From positions 90,974,001 through 91,038,000 of the forward strand of contig JASDFA010000010.1 of assembly GCA_035772735.1 (NCBI GenBank): DNA of 64,000 bases. The letters are read 5' to 3'. A model generated the notes under the pieces. It worked only from the letters and a program-made list of their open reading frames with translations, did no database searches and had not been told where the DNA came from. A program made the translations under genes and the position numbers. This document shows, piece by piece, positions 45,339 through 57,199 of the stretch. Origin of the DNA: Datura wrightii (taxonomy: Eukaryota > Streptophyta > Magnoliopsida > Solanales > Solanaceae). How positions within the stretch are numbered: the stretch's first letter is position 1; every line of letters begins with the position of its first letter.

Positions 45339-47540
45339 TGTAATACCCTGAAATCCCAAAGATCAAACTCGGGGGTTGAAACAGAGAAAAATAGGATTCC
45401 CGCACTAGGTCACAAAACGGGTCGTTAGGTGACCCGTTAGGATTGACCACGAGTCATTGAGTGATTTGTGGTGAGGAATTTGACTTAAGGGGAAAAATCA
45501 TGATTTAGGATCCCACGGACCTGACCACAAGTCATGGCTGGTCCCCACGATGCGTCAGGCCAATCGTTGTTAAAGGCTATTGAAGGATGAGGTTTGGGTG
45601 GCAGTGTTCCCCATGACTGCACATCACGAGTTGTGGTCAGGTGCCACGATTCGTTAGGTGAGTCGTGTTCAGTAAAGAATTCAAGACTTGAGACCTTGGG
45701 AAGTGAGGACCACGAGTGGTGACGACTCGTTGGGTCCCTCGTGAGGACCCCTTTGAGGAATAATGGCAGTAGACTTCACGACTCAGGCGCCAACTCATTG
45801 TCAGTATTAATGACTCATCCAATCCCTCATTGGGACTGGCAGTCAGTTTCTAACTGCGAAGTTATTAAGGGTATTATCATCATTCCTAAGCCCTATGATC
45901 TTATACTACATTGTTTTAAGCAATTTTCAGAGTCTATTAAGATAGGTTAAGTCATTCTAACCTATTTAAAACCCATGCATGCAAGATTGAGAGTGTAGAT
46001 CATAAAACCCTAAGGTTCTTCATCAATTGTTTTGTTCAATTCCTCTTGTGCAAGTAAGGATGTGATAGAATCCAAGTCTCTCAGGTATGTAGGGTTATGA
46101 GTGGGTGAATTCATTCTCACCCATGCCCAATCTCTCCTAATTCATGAAGTTTTGTTTAAAAATCTTATGGGGTTTCATCCCAATTTCTTATGAAATTCTA
46201 ATGACCTATCTATGGGTTACTATTTCTCATGTTTTACGTCACATTTTATGAATCATGATCAGATTTTACAACTAATTCAATTTAAATTTACTATCTTAAA
46301 TCTCTATTAAACTATGCCCAATTATGCATTTTTTTATGATAAATTGAGTTATGATTTTATCTTGATTTTGATGATCTTCAATCCATCATGATTTATGACC
46401 TATGATATGGATCTATTCAAATTCCCATTATGAATTTATAATTTATCAAGTATATACATGTTTTACAAGTATTCATGAACCTCATGATTTACAATTTATG
46501 ATTATGACAAACTCACGGGGCTTACCTTCATGGCTAGTTCATGTATTTACAAGCATGCTTACGATTATAATGATTTAACTAGCCCATAAATATAATTTAT
46601 ATTATCCTATGAGCACTATATATGTTTTGGGAGTAGTATTTAACACCGAGTAAGTTCGGGGCCCAACTTTTGCCCCAAATCTCAAAACTACGTGTCATCG
46701 TAGGTCATAACGGGACCTTCCTTGTGACTGTCCCCTTTTTTCTCCAAAGGGGCCTTTCATATGTGATATCATGCCATTCATGGTTCTACCCTTAGCAAGG
46801 TATGAACACCCTCCCGAATAGGGATTTACAGGTTGTGATCCATGTGTGCTCATATGGGGTATGTTGGTTATAAGAATCTCCCATTGTTCCTCATGATTTA
46901 TGTATGGTTATGTTCATCCAGTTTTGGCTCAATTCATTTTTAATAAAGTATTTCTATTATGATTATGCTTATGGTTATTGACAAATGCTTTGAAACCTTG
47001 AGCTTTATGTTACATTATGATATTTATGTTATAAGCATGTTGTCCTACTCTTACCTACTTTTATGTATTTTATATATCCGTTTTACTTACCTTGCATACT
47101 CGGTATATTCCACTTACTGATCGCATACTCTATGTTGTATCGTTTCATGATACAGGCTCCGATACTCAGATTCAGCCTTGACCCTAGCTAGCCTTTCAGA
47201 GTTAGCATCCCACATCTTTTGGTGAGTCCTCATCTTCCGAGGATCATGATTTATCAGTTTTCTTTGTGTACTTTTAATTTTCAGCTTTAGTGAGTTAGTT
47301 TGGGGCTTGTCCCATCAAGTCATCAGACTTAGAGGCTTTTCAGACAAAAAGATGTAATCAGCTTCAGATTCAGGTGTATTTATGATGTTATGCTATTTCA
47401 GACTTTCGCTAAGTTTATCATGTTGTTTCTTCCGCTTTATTTGAATGAGTTGTATGTATGTTAATGCCATGGGTCGACTTAGATTCCATCGGGGTTCCTT
47501 GTCCCATGTCTTGATCCAGGCCTATGTTTGGGTCATGACA
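45339..47540 (+). repeat. LTR shared by E2 (as 3' LTR) and E4 (as 5' LTR)
   Basis: 2202 bp, TGTAATACCCTG...GGTCATGACA. It is preceded by E2 pol without polypurine tract and followed by a primer site and gag start. The word island (45405-45850) is very clear: GACCACGAGTCATTGAG, CACGAGTTGTGGTCAGG, GCCACGATTCGTTAGG and GACGACTCGTTGGG. Dyad at 47099-47122. Confidence 0.85.
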
Positions 47541-48117
47541 AACTTGGTATCAAAGTAATAGGCTTGAAGTGTCCAAGGGTGTCTGAGAGCCCTGTTGAGT
47601 AGAGTATTTTTCATGGGTGTGAAGCATGCCACACTTATGACGAAGAGGCTATGAAACGTTTAGGAAATGTTCTCTTCTTTCATGATCTCATGTCATGCAA
47701 TGAAATGCCTATCTATCCATCTAACTCATGCTATAAACATTTGTGGAATTATTCCTCCACGTCGAGTAAATCGAAGGAGAAATGGGAATGGCCATAAGAA
47801 CGACAACGGAGAAGGGCACAATCAGGCCCCACCAGCCCATGAGGGGCATGCACCAGAGCCGGCTGCCCATGCTGAATTCAGGGAAGCCATACAGATACTA
47901 GCATAGACTTTGACCGCACAGGTCCATCAACAGGCGGTGGCGCATCTCCCTCAGACTGGGAATGCGGTGGCGTCTCGAGTAAGAGATTTTCTGAGAATGA
48001 ACCCACTAGAGTTCCCTGGGTTGAAAGTGGATTAGGACCTGCATGAATTCATTGATGAGATCCTGAAGATCACCCAGGTAATGGGAGTGGAAAATGGGGA
48101 GTGCGTTGACTTGACCT
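47541..48117 (+). pseudogene. E4 primer site and gag start, cut by E5
   Basis: TTGGTATCAAAGT (47544-47556) is an initiator tRNA-Met primer site with one or two changes. The gag frame reads RVNRRRNGNGHKNDNGEGHN, AHAEFREAIQILA, stop, then REFPG-like sequence to GECVDLTL at 48117. The expected start codon is ATT (47751) instead of ATG. The sequence stops in the gag domain where the minus-strand E5 LTR begins. Confidence 0.8.
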
Positions 48118-50470
48118 TGTCATTAACTGAACATAGGCTCGGATCGAGACACGGGATAAGGAGCCCCGAAAGACTCCAAGTAGACTCATTGCATGAACAT
48201 ACATCTATCTCAATCAATAAAATGGGAGAATTAACATGATAATCTTAGTAGAAGCCTAAAATAAACATAACATCAAAATACACATAATCTGAAGGTGAAT
48301 ACAAACTTTTTGTCTAAAAAGCCTCTGAGTCTGATAAGTTGATGGAACAAGACCCCAACTAACTCACAAAAGAGGAAAACAGAAAATACATAAAGAAAAC
48401 TAATAAAACATGGTCCTCGAGAGGTGAGGACTCACCAACAGGCGTAGGATGCTAAATCTGAAAGGCTGGCTAAGGACGGGGCTGATTCTGAGTGCCGGGG
48501 CCTCTATCATGAAATGATACAACGTAGAGTATACAGTCAGTACGTGGAATGTACCGAGTATGCAAGGTAAGTAAAACCACTTAAATAAGTAAAAATCATT
48601 TAACATGCAAAATGTAAAACACAAACAAAATAAGAATTTGAGAGTAGGGCTTGCATGCTATCTTTCTGAATCATGATCTCAATTAACATAACTTCATAAC
48701 TGAATCGATTGAGCCAAAAATGAAATCTAATAGTCATATATAAAGCTGAACATTGGATCAAACCTGCTTTAGAACATATATAGATATATACAACATAAGT
48801 GATAAACAAGCATAATTCAAATCATGAAGAACAATGGGAGACTCATCTTTTAACTGACATACCACGATAGAGCTTACGTGGTCCAAATTATCACACTCAA
48901 GTAGGTAGAGCCGTCCAAAGCCTTTTCAGGGCTAAGGACGATACTAAGATATCGATATCAAGCTCGGGGCCCAATCGGGGCAAGGGATAGCTCACAAGGG
49001 AGGTCCCAAAGCAATAGATATATAAGTATAAACCTACGTTGTTGCGTAGTTCCGATGCATAGGATGATCGACTCTTAGACTACTTGGTGCTAGACACTAC
49101 TCCCAAAAACATGCATATTCTCTCCGTCATTTTTCAATGAAGCTCACCATCATCTATTGACGAAGATCAATAATCAAATACATCTCATATCTGAAATTAT
49201 ATATAGTTGAGAAGCTTTAGCTTAATCCATACCACAAGCTGAAAAAAATAATAGGGAGTCTTCGCTCCAAAATCATGTGGCAAGCTCAAATCAGAGAAAT
49301 CATAAATCATACTTTAACGTGTGGGCATTTTCCAATACTTTAACATGCCGAAAATACTTAATTCACTAGAAAACATTATTATAAGCATGGATAGTTTGAA
49401 AACATGCTTTTCATCATGATATCTCATCATTCGAGAACATTCATCATAAATCTCATCTTTCATGAATTTCTCTTAAATGGGCATTTTAAATTTATAAAGC
49501 ATGAAACATGATTTTAATGGAAAACGTCATAAAACTTGCCCATGAATCATAATTAAATAGTAGACACATATTTAAATCATACCCATGTAAAGAATTATGA
49601 ATTTCATTCATTGGGTTAAAACCCCATAGAATTAACATACGAACTTCATAATTTAAGGAGAGATTGGGAATGAGTGTGAACGGATTCACCCATTCATAAC
49701 CCTATATACCTGATTATATCTAATTCTTACAATTCTCTGATTGCCCAAGAGGAATTGAAGAGAACATGAAGGAGAACAAGCTTGATCACCTCTGTAACTC
49801 TCTATCTTTGCATGCATGAGTAAGAATGTCCTAAAATGAACTTAACCCTCTTAAAACTCATCATTCATAACTTAAAACGATGTTGTTTAGGCCTTAGGAT
49901 CATATGAATTATGAAAAATACCTTACCCAATTCACAGAAAATAACTAATTGCCAGTCCCCATGAAGGACTGGACGACTCATTACTCAAGACCACGACTTG
50001 TGGCATCGATGTCAGGTACATTGCCTGAGGGATCGTCTAGGCTCATCACGGGGGATCTCACGATTTGTTACCGGTGACCACAAGTAGTGGTCACTATTTG
50101 TCACATGCACTACCTTAATTCCAAATAAATTCCATCCAGCTGACGACGACCCACCCCACGAATCGTGGTGATTGACCACGAGTTATGGGTACCTTTCATA
50201 GGGTACACTGCTATTTTATCTTCACCTTTTCAAAATCACTGCCCACAACTGATTCAACGAGTCGTGAGGCCAGACCACGACACGTAGTCATGTCTGTGGG
50301 GACCTTATGTCCCAAAAATCTAATTAACACCCTGATCCTCACCATGAGTCACATCACGACTGGTGGTCTATCCCCACGGGTCACAGAACGACTCATTTTG
50401 TGACCTAATTCCAGATTTCAAATATTCTCCATTTCAACTCCCAGGTCTAATCTTTGGGCTTCCGGGGTAT
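48118..50470 (-). repeat. E5 3' LTR
   Basis: About 2353 bp, starting TGTCATTAACTG on the plus strand. The outer end near the polypurine tract is degenerate (minus strand begins ATACCCCGGAAG, lacking TGTA). The word island (49960-50400) has CCACGAATCGTGGTG, GACCACGAGTTATGGG and CATCACGACTGGTGG. Confidence 0.85.
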
Positions 50471-50476
50471 AAAAAA

Positions 50477-50488
50477 ATCTCTCCCTTT
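50477..50488 (-). promoter_or_regulatory. E5 polypurine tract
   Basis: Minus strand CAAAGGGAGAGA, preceded by the typical Tekay sequence TTCAAGGACGAATGTTC. Confidence 0.75.
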
Positions 50489-50719
50489 GGAACATTCGTC
50501 CTTGAATGTTGGAAAACATACAGAAAAAGCGGAGAAATGCAATCATCATATTCAGATACTGATCATTTAAGCTGAAAACTGACTGAATGACTATCTTCGA
50601 TTAAAACTACATAGCTGAACTGAATTAAAGAATCATACATACATCCATATACATAAAATAATCTTAGGCACATGAACTGAACATGAAAACTAATTAGGGT
50701 ACTGGGGCAAAACTGATAC

Positions 50720-52050
50720 CTCAAGCTGGAACTGAGTCGGTAGAGAATAAATGTGGGTATCTAGCCATCATGTTTGTTTTGGCTTCCCATGTGGCTCCTT
50801 CAACATTCTAATTCCTTCATAAAACTTTCACTGAAGCTACTTCCTTGTTTCTTAGCCTTCAAACATGACGATCTAGTATTTTCATTGGAACCTCTTCATA
50901 ACAAAGGTTGTCTTTCACACCAACACTGTTCACCAGGACAACTAGAGTGGGATCACCCAAGCACTTCTTTAAGAGTGATACATGGAAAATAGGATGCACA
51001 TAAGCTAATTTTGAGGGCAACTCCAACTCATATGCCACCTTGCTAACCCGTTTGACAATTTTGTAGGGACCAACATAACAAGGGTTGAGTTTTCCTTTCT
51101 TTCCAAACCATATCACTCCCTTCATGGGAGACACCTTCAAAAACACCCAATCATCCACTTTGAACTCAAGTCCTCTCTTTCTCACATCGACATAGGACTT
51201 TTGGTGAGTTTGAGCTATTTTCAACCTAGCTTTTATGAGCTGAACCTTCTCCATAGCCTCATGGATTGAATCTAGTCATATCATCGCAGCTTCACCAAGT
51301 TTGAACCACCCAATAGGTGATCTACATCTCCGCCCATAAAAAGCATCATACGGAGCCATCTGAATACTGGAATTGTAGTTGTTATTGTATGCAAAATCGA
51401 TAAGAGGCAAATGAACATCCCAACTACCTTTGCAGTCAATCACACATGCTCTCAACATGTCCTCAAGAGTCTGAATTGTCTGCTCCTCTTGACCATCCAT
51501 TTGTGGGTGAAATGCTGTGCTGAGCTTAACCTGAGCACCAAGTCCTTTTTGAAACGACCTCCAAAACTGAGAGGTAAATTAGGTACCTCTGTCTGATATG
51601 ATGGACGAGGGAACTCCATACAATCGAACTAGCTCTCGGATATATAGTTTGGCAAAATCCTCCCCCGAATCCATGGTTTTGACTGGTAGAAAATGAGCGG
51701 CCTTGGCCAACCTGTCTACCACAACCTAAATGGAGTCATATTATCGTCGAGTACAATGTAAACCTGTGATGAATTCCATATTGATTTCTTCCCACATCTA
51801 AGTAGGAATACTAATGTCCTAAATCATACCTCCCGGTCTCTGGTGCTCGACCTTCACTTGCTGACAATTTGGACACTTAGCTACAAAATCTGGGATGTTC
51901 TTCTTCATGCTATTCCACCAATAGACTTCCCATAAGTCAAGATACATCTTGGTGGCACATGGATGGATAGAATACCTGGATCCATGAGCCTAATGTAACA
52001 TATTGCTCCTTAAATCATCAACATCTAGAACACATAAGCAACCCTGGTAC
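50720..52050 (-). pseudogene. E5 integrase with chromodomain-like tail
   Basis: The zinc-binding domain (51870-52050) is complete: AHGSRYSIHP and CPNCQQVKVEHQRPGG give both His and both Cys. The core shows DRGT-type sequence near 51600 and MDGQEEQTIQTLEDMLRACV (51420-51500). The C-terminal domain (50859-51254) has DDWVFLKVSPMKGVIWFGKK and VHPIFHVSLLKKCLGDPT. The chromodomain tail (50765-50890) has ILDRHV, stop, NKEVASVKVL, stop, NVEGATWEAKTNMMA. Several stops; otherwise the most complete integrase among E2, E3 and E5. Confidence 0.8.
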
Positions 52051-52760
52051 CGAAGCACACCATCTCCCCCTTTGGAGAAGACCTCCACCCTCTGATTCTA
52101 AATGGCTTCCTTTAACTTTACCGACATCAGGTCCTCATCGTATATAGCTTTTACATCAGTCACCAAGGACGATTTTAATCTATTCTGAACAATGATGTTG
52201 CCATCGATCGAGTAAACCAACCGAACTACCAACTTTGAGAGTCGATGCACATCCTTCACCAGCTCCTTCTTCCCCTCATCCACATGGGACAAACTCTCCA
52301 TAGAGAGTCTACTAACTGCATCCGCTACTACATTAGCCTTGCTCGGATGGTAAAGCACACTCATATCGTAATCCTTAAGTATCTCCAACCACCTTATTTG
52401 CTGAAGATTGAGATTCTTTTGGGTAAACACATATTGTAAACTCTTTTGGTTCGTAAATACATCCAAGTGGACCCATACAAACAGTGTCTCCATATCTTCA
52501 AGGAAAATACCACCACGGCCAATTCAAGGTCATGGGTCGGGTAATTTTTTTCATTAACTTTCACCTGTCTAGAGGCATACACTATAACTTTTCCGTGCTG
52601 CATCAATACACACCCAAGTCCAATCCTTGTAGCATCACAATACACCACGAACCCATCGATACCCTCAGGTAGAGTTAACATCGGTGCTGAAGTAAGTCGA
52701 GCCTTCAACTCTTGGAAGCTCCTCTCACAAGTCTCTGACTATTAGAATTTCACCTTCCTT
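52051..52760 (-). pseudogene. E5 RNase H domain
   Basis: Two overlapping frames joined by a frameshift near 52440. The upstream part has MLTLPEGIDGFVVYCDATR (Asp) and NYPTHDLELAVVVFSLKIW (Glu). The downstream part has LDVFTNQKSLQYVFTQKNL, in which the third catalytic Asp (TDQ) is Asn, and KANVVADAVSRLSM (last Asp). The changed acidic residue and the shift make it inactive. Confidence 0.8.
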
Positions 52761-53530
52761 TGGGTCAATTTTGTCAAGGGTGCTACAATGGATGAGAAAT
52801 CTTCCACAAATATCTGATATTATCCAGCTAAACCCAAAAAGCTCCGAGTATCTGAAGGATTCACCGGTCTAGGCCAATTCTTCACCACTTCTATTTTTTG
52901 AGAGTCCACTTTTATGCTCTCACTTGATACCACATGACCAAAAAATGCAACATAGTTCAACCAAAACTCGCACTTTCTAAATTTAGCATATAATTGGCGA
53001 TCCTTGAGAGACTGTAGCACTACTCTCAAATGAGTGGCATGCTCCTCCTCGCTCCAAGAGTATATCAAGATGTCATCAATAAACACAATCATGAACATAT
53101 CCACGTATGTCTTGAACACCCTATTCATCAAGTCCATAAAAGTTGCAGGAGCATTTGTTAGTCCAAAAGACATAACTACAAACTCATAATGATCATACCG
53201 CGTCCTAAAAGATGTCTTCAAGATGTCGTTCTCCCGAACTCTGAGCTGGTGGTACCCGAATCCAAGATCTATCTTCCAAAAGCACTTGGCACCCTGATGC
53301 TAGTCAAATGATCATCAATTCTGGGTAGAGGATACCTGTTCTTGATGGTGACCTTGTTCAATTGCCGATAATCAATACACATACAAAGAGAACTATCTTT
53401 CTTTCGGATAAAGAGAATTGGTGCACCCCTTGGGGACTTGATCGGTCTAATGAAACCCTTATCTAGTAGATCCTTCAACTATTCCTTCAACTTTTTTAGC
53501 TCGGCTAGAGCCATTATGTAGGGAGGAATA
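52761..53530 (-). pseudogene. E5 reverse transcriptase
   Basis: MKDLLDKGFIRPIKSPRGAP and SLCMCIDYRQLNKVTIKNRY (53269-53478), a frameshift near 53290, then from 53221 SFGLTNAPATFMDLMNRVF, MIVFIDDILIYSWSEEEHA (FIDD) and RSFLGLAG. A stop near 52818 precedes the connection. Palm catalytic residues are intact. Confidence 0.85.
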
Positions 53531-53990
53531 GATATAGGCTGCATTTCAAAAAGGAGGTTAATACCAAAATCAATTTTTTTCGCGTTAATATAGGAAATTA
53601 AATGACCTACAGGCACAGCTGAACTACCCCTCCACTCTAATACTGGCTCACCCGAAATCTGAACACTATTGCCTAGGTTTTACAATTAACTGAGGCATAA
53701 CATGAAAATAGCCAATCCATGCTGAGGATAACATCAAAATCGATCAAAGAAAAACTCTACTAGATTTCCTGAGGTGACTTTTTGAAGGATTGTGACCGAG
53801 AAACCTCTATACACCCATCTAGCTATGACTGAATCACCCACTAGAGTAGAAAATGAGAAGGGTTCTGATAAGACTTCGGGACTAACTCCGAAACTACTAG
53901 AAACGTAAGGTGTCACAAAAGACAAGGTAGCCCCTGGATCTAACAAATCATAAACATCAAGATGGAAGACTCATAACATACTAGTGACTA
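53531..53990 (-). pseudogene. E5 aspartic protease
   Basis: LDPGATLSFVTPYVSSSFGV with STLVGDSVIARWVYRGFSV (53734-53946), the same DPGA type as in E2. The downstream linker to RT is broken by stops. Confidence 0.8.
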
Positions 53991-55221
53991 CATCCGGGGA
54001 GACCTTCTACTCCTGGAAGGATGCTAATGCATAGAATCTGTTTTGGGGCTGGCCGCCACCTGTGCTAGTAGATGCCCCCTGTTGTGCTAACCATGCGAAA
54101 GGAGCTGCTGAACTGGAATCTGGGCCTCGGCCCCCATCATGGCCCTGTCTCGCTGCTGGGAAATCTCTGAGCATGTGTACGGGCTTCCACACCCAAAGCA
54201 TACACCTGTACCTGCTAAGAACTGGCCCGTGTACCCCCGACCACATCTGCGGCAAGTTGGGATGCTAGAATCAACGAATATGCTGCTCTGACCCCTAGAG
54301 GCTAATACTCGCCCCCTCAGATCGTGCCTAGGCCTTGATGGCACACTCAACACTGAAGATGCTGGGGTTGAAGATCTCTAGTGGGTCTTCTGTCAGTGCC
54401 CACCACCCGACCTTGGCTGAAAGAATCTGTGGCTATCAGTTCGGGTCCTCTTGGCCTCTCTCTCCCACATATGCTCCGCCTCCATCTGTTGGGCGTACAA
54501 GACTATCTGATGGAAATCCATATCCTGTTGGAGCACGGAGGTCTTGCAATCCTTGTCTAAATAATCCGCCACCTCATGAACAAATCTGCTCTCTCATGCC
54601 CTCTAATCAGCCACTAACTCCGGGGCATACTTTGATAGGTGAGTGAACTCAAGGGCATACTCCTGCACCGTCATTTTCCCTTACTTAAGATTCACCAACT
54701 CAGCTACCTTCAACTCCCTCATCTCACGAGGAAAAAATCATCTAGGAACGCAACATGGAACTCCTCCCAAATGATAGGGCCTGCTCCGGCGGCCCTACTA
54801 TACTTCCATTGTCGAAACCAGATATGTGCGACCCCTTTCCGCTAGTATGAGGCTAACTCAACACACTCAACTCTATCACCCCCATGACATGGGTGATCTT
54901 CAAAATCTTATCAATGAAACTCATGGGGGTCCTCATTTACTTTTGAATGAGGAACTCTGGCGGGTTCATTCTCAAGAAATCAATGACTCAAGCCACTACC
55001 ACATTACCATTTTGCGGGATATGTGCAACTGTCTGCTGATTGAGCTGAGCGGTCAAGACGTGCGCGAGTATCTGAATAGCTTCGCTAAATTCAGCATGGG
55101 CAACCGGCTCTGGTGCATGGTGCTCCTGGACTGGTGGGGCCTGTTGATGCCCATCGCCATTTCCATCCTCGTGGCCGTTCCCATTCCCATTCCTCCTACC
55201 ATTAACTCTGCAGGGATCCAT
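53991..55221 (-). pseudogene. E5 gag with frameshifted zinc knuckle
   Basis: Start at ATG 55221 (MDPCRVNGRRNGNGNGHEDG), matching E2 gag. EFSEAIQILAHVLTAQLNQQ follows, then the gag domain in broken frames. The Cys-rich part reads CRRCGRGYTGQFLAG and GVCFGCGSPYTCSEI in one frame, while WKPVHMLRDFPAA appears in another, so a one-base shift splits the CCHC knuckle at about 54190. Confidence 0.8.
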
Positions 55222-55414
55222 GATTCTGCTATCGTGAATAGAACGAGTTAGAAGGATAAAGAGACATCTCATCGCATGACATAGATCATGATAGAAGGGA
55301 ACATTTCCTAAATGTCTCGTAGCCTCTTTTTCATAAGTGTGGCGAGCTTCACACTCATGAAAAAGACTCTATTTAACTCGGCTTCTAGACACCCTAGGAC
55401 ACTTCAAACCTATT

Positions 55415-55427
55415 GCTCTAATACCAA
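55415..55427 (-). promoter_or_regulatory. E5 primer binding site, initiator tRNA-Met type
   Basis: Minus strand TTGGTATTAGAGC, one change from the initiator tRNA-Met complement, three bases inside the 5' LTR end. Confidence 0.85.
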
Positions 55428-55430
55428 GTT

Positions 55431-57175
55431 TATCATGACCCGGGCATAGGCTTCAATCGAGATATGGGACAAGGAGCCTCGAAAGACTCCAAGTGGACCC
55501 TTAGCATGAACATACATCTATCTCAATCAATAAAATGGAAGAATTAACATGATAATCTTAGTGGAAGTCTGAAATAAACATAACATCAAGATCCATACAA
55601 TCTGAAGTTGAGTACAACCTTTTTTTTCTAAAAAGCCTCTAAGTCTTATGAGTTGATGGGATAAGACCCCAACTAACTTGCTAAAGTGGAAAACTAAAAA
55701 TACATAAAGAAAACTGATAGAACATGATCCTCAGGAGATGAGGACTCACCAACAGGTGTGGGATGCTAAATTTGAAGGTTGACTAAGGACGGGGCTGAGT
55801 CTGAGTGCCGAGGCATGTATATGAAACGAGCATAGAGTATGCGGTTAGTATATGGAATGTACTGAGTATGAAAGGAAAGTAAAACCGCTTAAATAAGTAA
55901 AAATCATTTAAAACATGCATAATGTAAAACATAAACAAAATAAGAATCTTAGAGTAGGGATTGCATGCTATCTTTCTTAAATAATGATCTCAACATAACA
56001 TAAAATAATAACTGAATCGATTGACCCAAAGCTGAAATCTAATAGTCATAAATAAAGCTAAACATTGGATCAAATCTGCTTTAGAACATATATAGATATA
56101 TACAACATAAGTGATAAGCATGCATAATTGAAATCATGAGGAACAATGGAAGACTCTTCTTTTAATTGACATACCACGATAGAGCTTATGTTGTCCCAAC
56201 TATCACGCTCAAGTGGGTAGAGCCGTCCAAATCCTCGTCAGGATAAGGACGATACCATGATATCGATATAAAGCTCAGGGCCCTATCGGGGTAGGGTTTA
56301 GCTCACAAGGGATGTCCCAAAGTAATAGATATACAAGTATAAACGTACGTTGGCGCATAGTTCTGAGGCATAGGGTGATCGACCTTTAGCCTACTCGGTG
56401 CTAGACACTACTCCAAAAAACATGCATATGCTCTCCATCGTTTTTCAACGAAGCTCACCATCGTCAATTGATGAAGCTCAATAATCAAATACATCTCAAA
56501 TATGAAATTATATATATATGAGAAGCTTTAGCACAATCCATACCACATGATGAAAAAAATAATGAGTCTTCACTCCAAAACCATGTGGTATACTCAATTC
56601 GGACAAATCATAAATCATACTTTAACATGTGGGCATTGCCCAATACTTCAACACACTTGAAAATACTCAATTCACTCGAAAACATGATTATAAACATGGG
56701 TAAATTGTAAACATGCTTTTCATTATGATATCTCATCATTCTAGAAGATTCATCATAAATCTCAACTTTCATAAATTTCTCATAAATGGGCATTTTAAAT
56801 TTATAAAGCTTGAAACATGATTTTAATAGAAAACATCGTAAAACTTGCCCATGAATCATAATTCAATAGTAGAAACATATTTAAATCATACCATGTAGAG
56901 AATTATGAATTCATGCATTGGGTTAAAACCCCATAAAATTAACATGCGAAATGATTTAAGGAGAGATTGGGCATGGGTGTGAACGGATTCACCCATTCAT
57001 AACCCTACATACCTGGTTATAGCTGATTCTTGCACTTCTCTAATTGCCCAAGAGGAATTGTAAGAGAACTTGAAGGAGAACAAGCTTGATCACCTCTCTA
57101 ACTCTCTATCTTTGCATGCATGAGAAAAAATGGCCTAAAATGAACTTAACCCTCTTAAAACTCATCATTCATAAC
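55431..57175 (-). repeat. E5 5' LTR, downstream part
   Basis: Aligns with 48118-49875 of the 3' LTR, from TCATGACCCGGGC to CTCATCATTCATAACTT. The LINE is inserted after that word, so the upstream promoter half including the word island is displaced out of the window. Confidence 0.85.
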
Positions 57176-57199
57176 TTTTTTTTTTTTTTTTTTTTTTTT
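57176..57199 (-). repeat. LINE poly-A tail
   Basis: 24 consecutive T on the plus strand, directly after E5 LTR sequence CATTCATAAC. Marks the 3' end and the insertion point of the LINE. Confidence 0.95.

Larger units (their letters stand above)
24361..47540 (+). mobile_element. Tekay-type chromovirus E2, interrupted by E3
   Basis: 5' LTR 24361-26668, primer site, gag to 27457, then E3 (27458-41449), then the rest of gag, protease, RT, RNase H, integrase and a chromodomain-like tail to 45338, then an LTR at 45339-47540. Frames on the two sides of E3 join in the gag matrix region (…GVFLEV / FTRLFKYAPEM type sequence). The element lacks the usual polypurine tract before its right LTR and has deletions in RT/RNase H and integrase. 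Confidence 0.85.
48118..57175 (-). mobile_element. Tekay-type chromovirus E5, minus strand, interrupted by LINE
   Basis: 3' LTR 48118-50470, polypurine tract, chromodomain, integrase, RNase H, RT, protease, gag, primer site (55415-55427) and 5' LTR from 55431, which is cut at 57176 by a LINE. The rest of the 5' LTR (about 600 bp) should lie beyond 64000. The target-site copy at the left would be GACCT (48113-48117). Confidence 0.85.

Noticed and set aside
54826..55251. 141-codon plus-strand frame with hydrophobic C-terminal stretch
   Set aside because: Exact antisense of E5 gag; the apparent membrane segment comes from the complement of the Gly/Asn-rich gag start.
24361..57175. Intact, active chromovirus
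   Set aside because: E2, E3 and E5 all carry stops, frameshifts, deletions or changed zinc ligands in pol.
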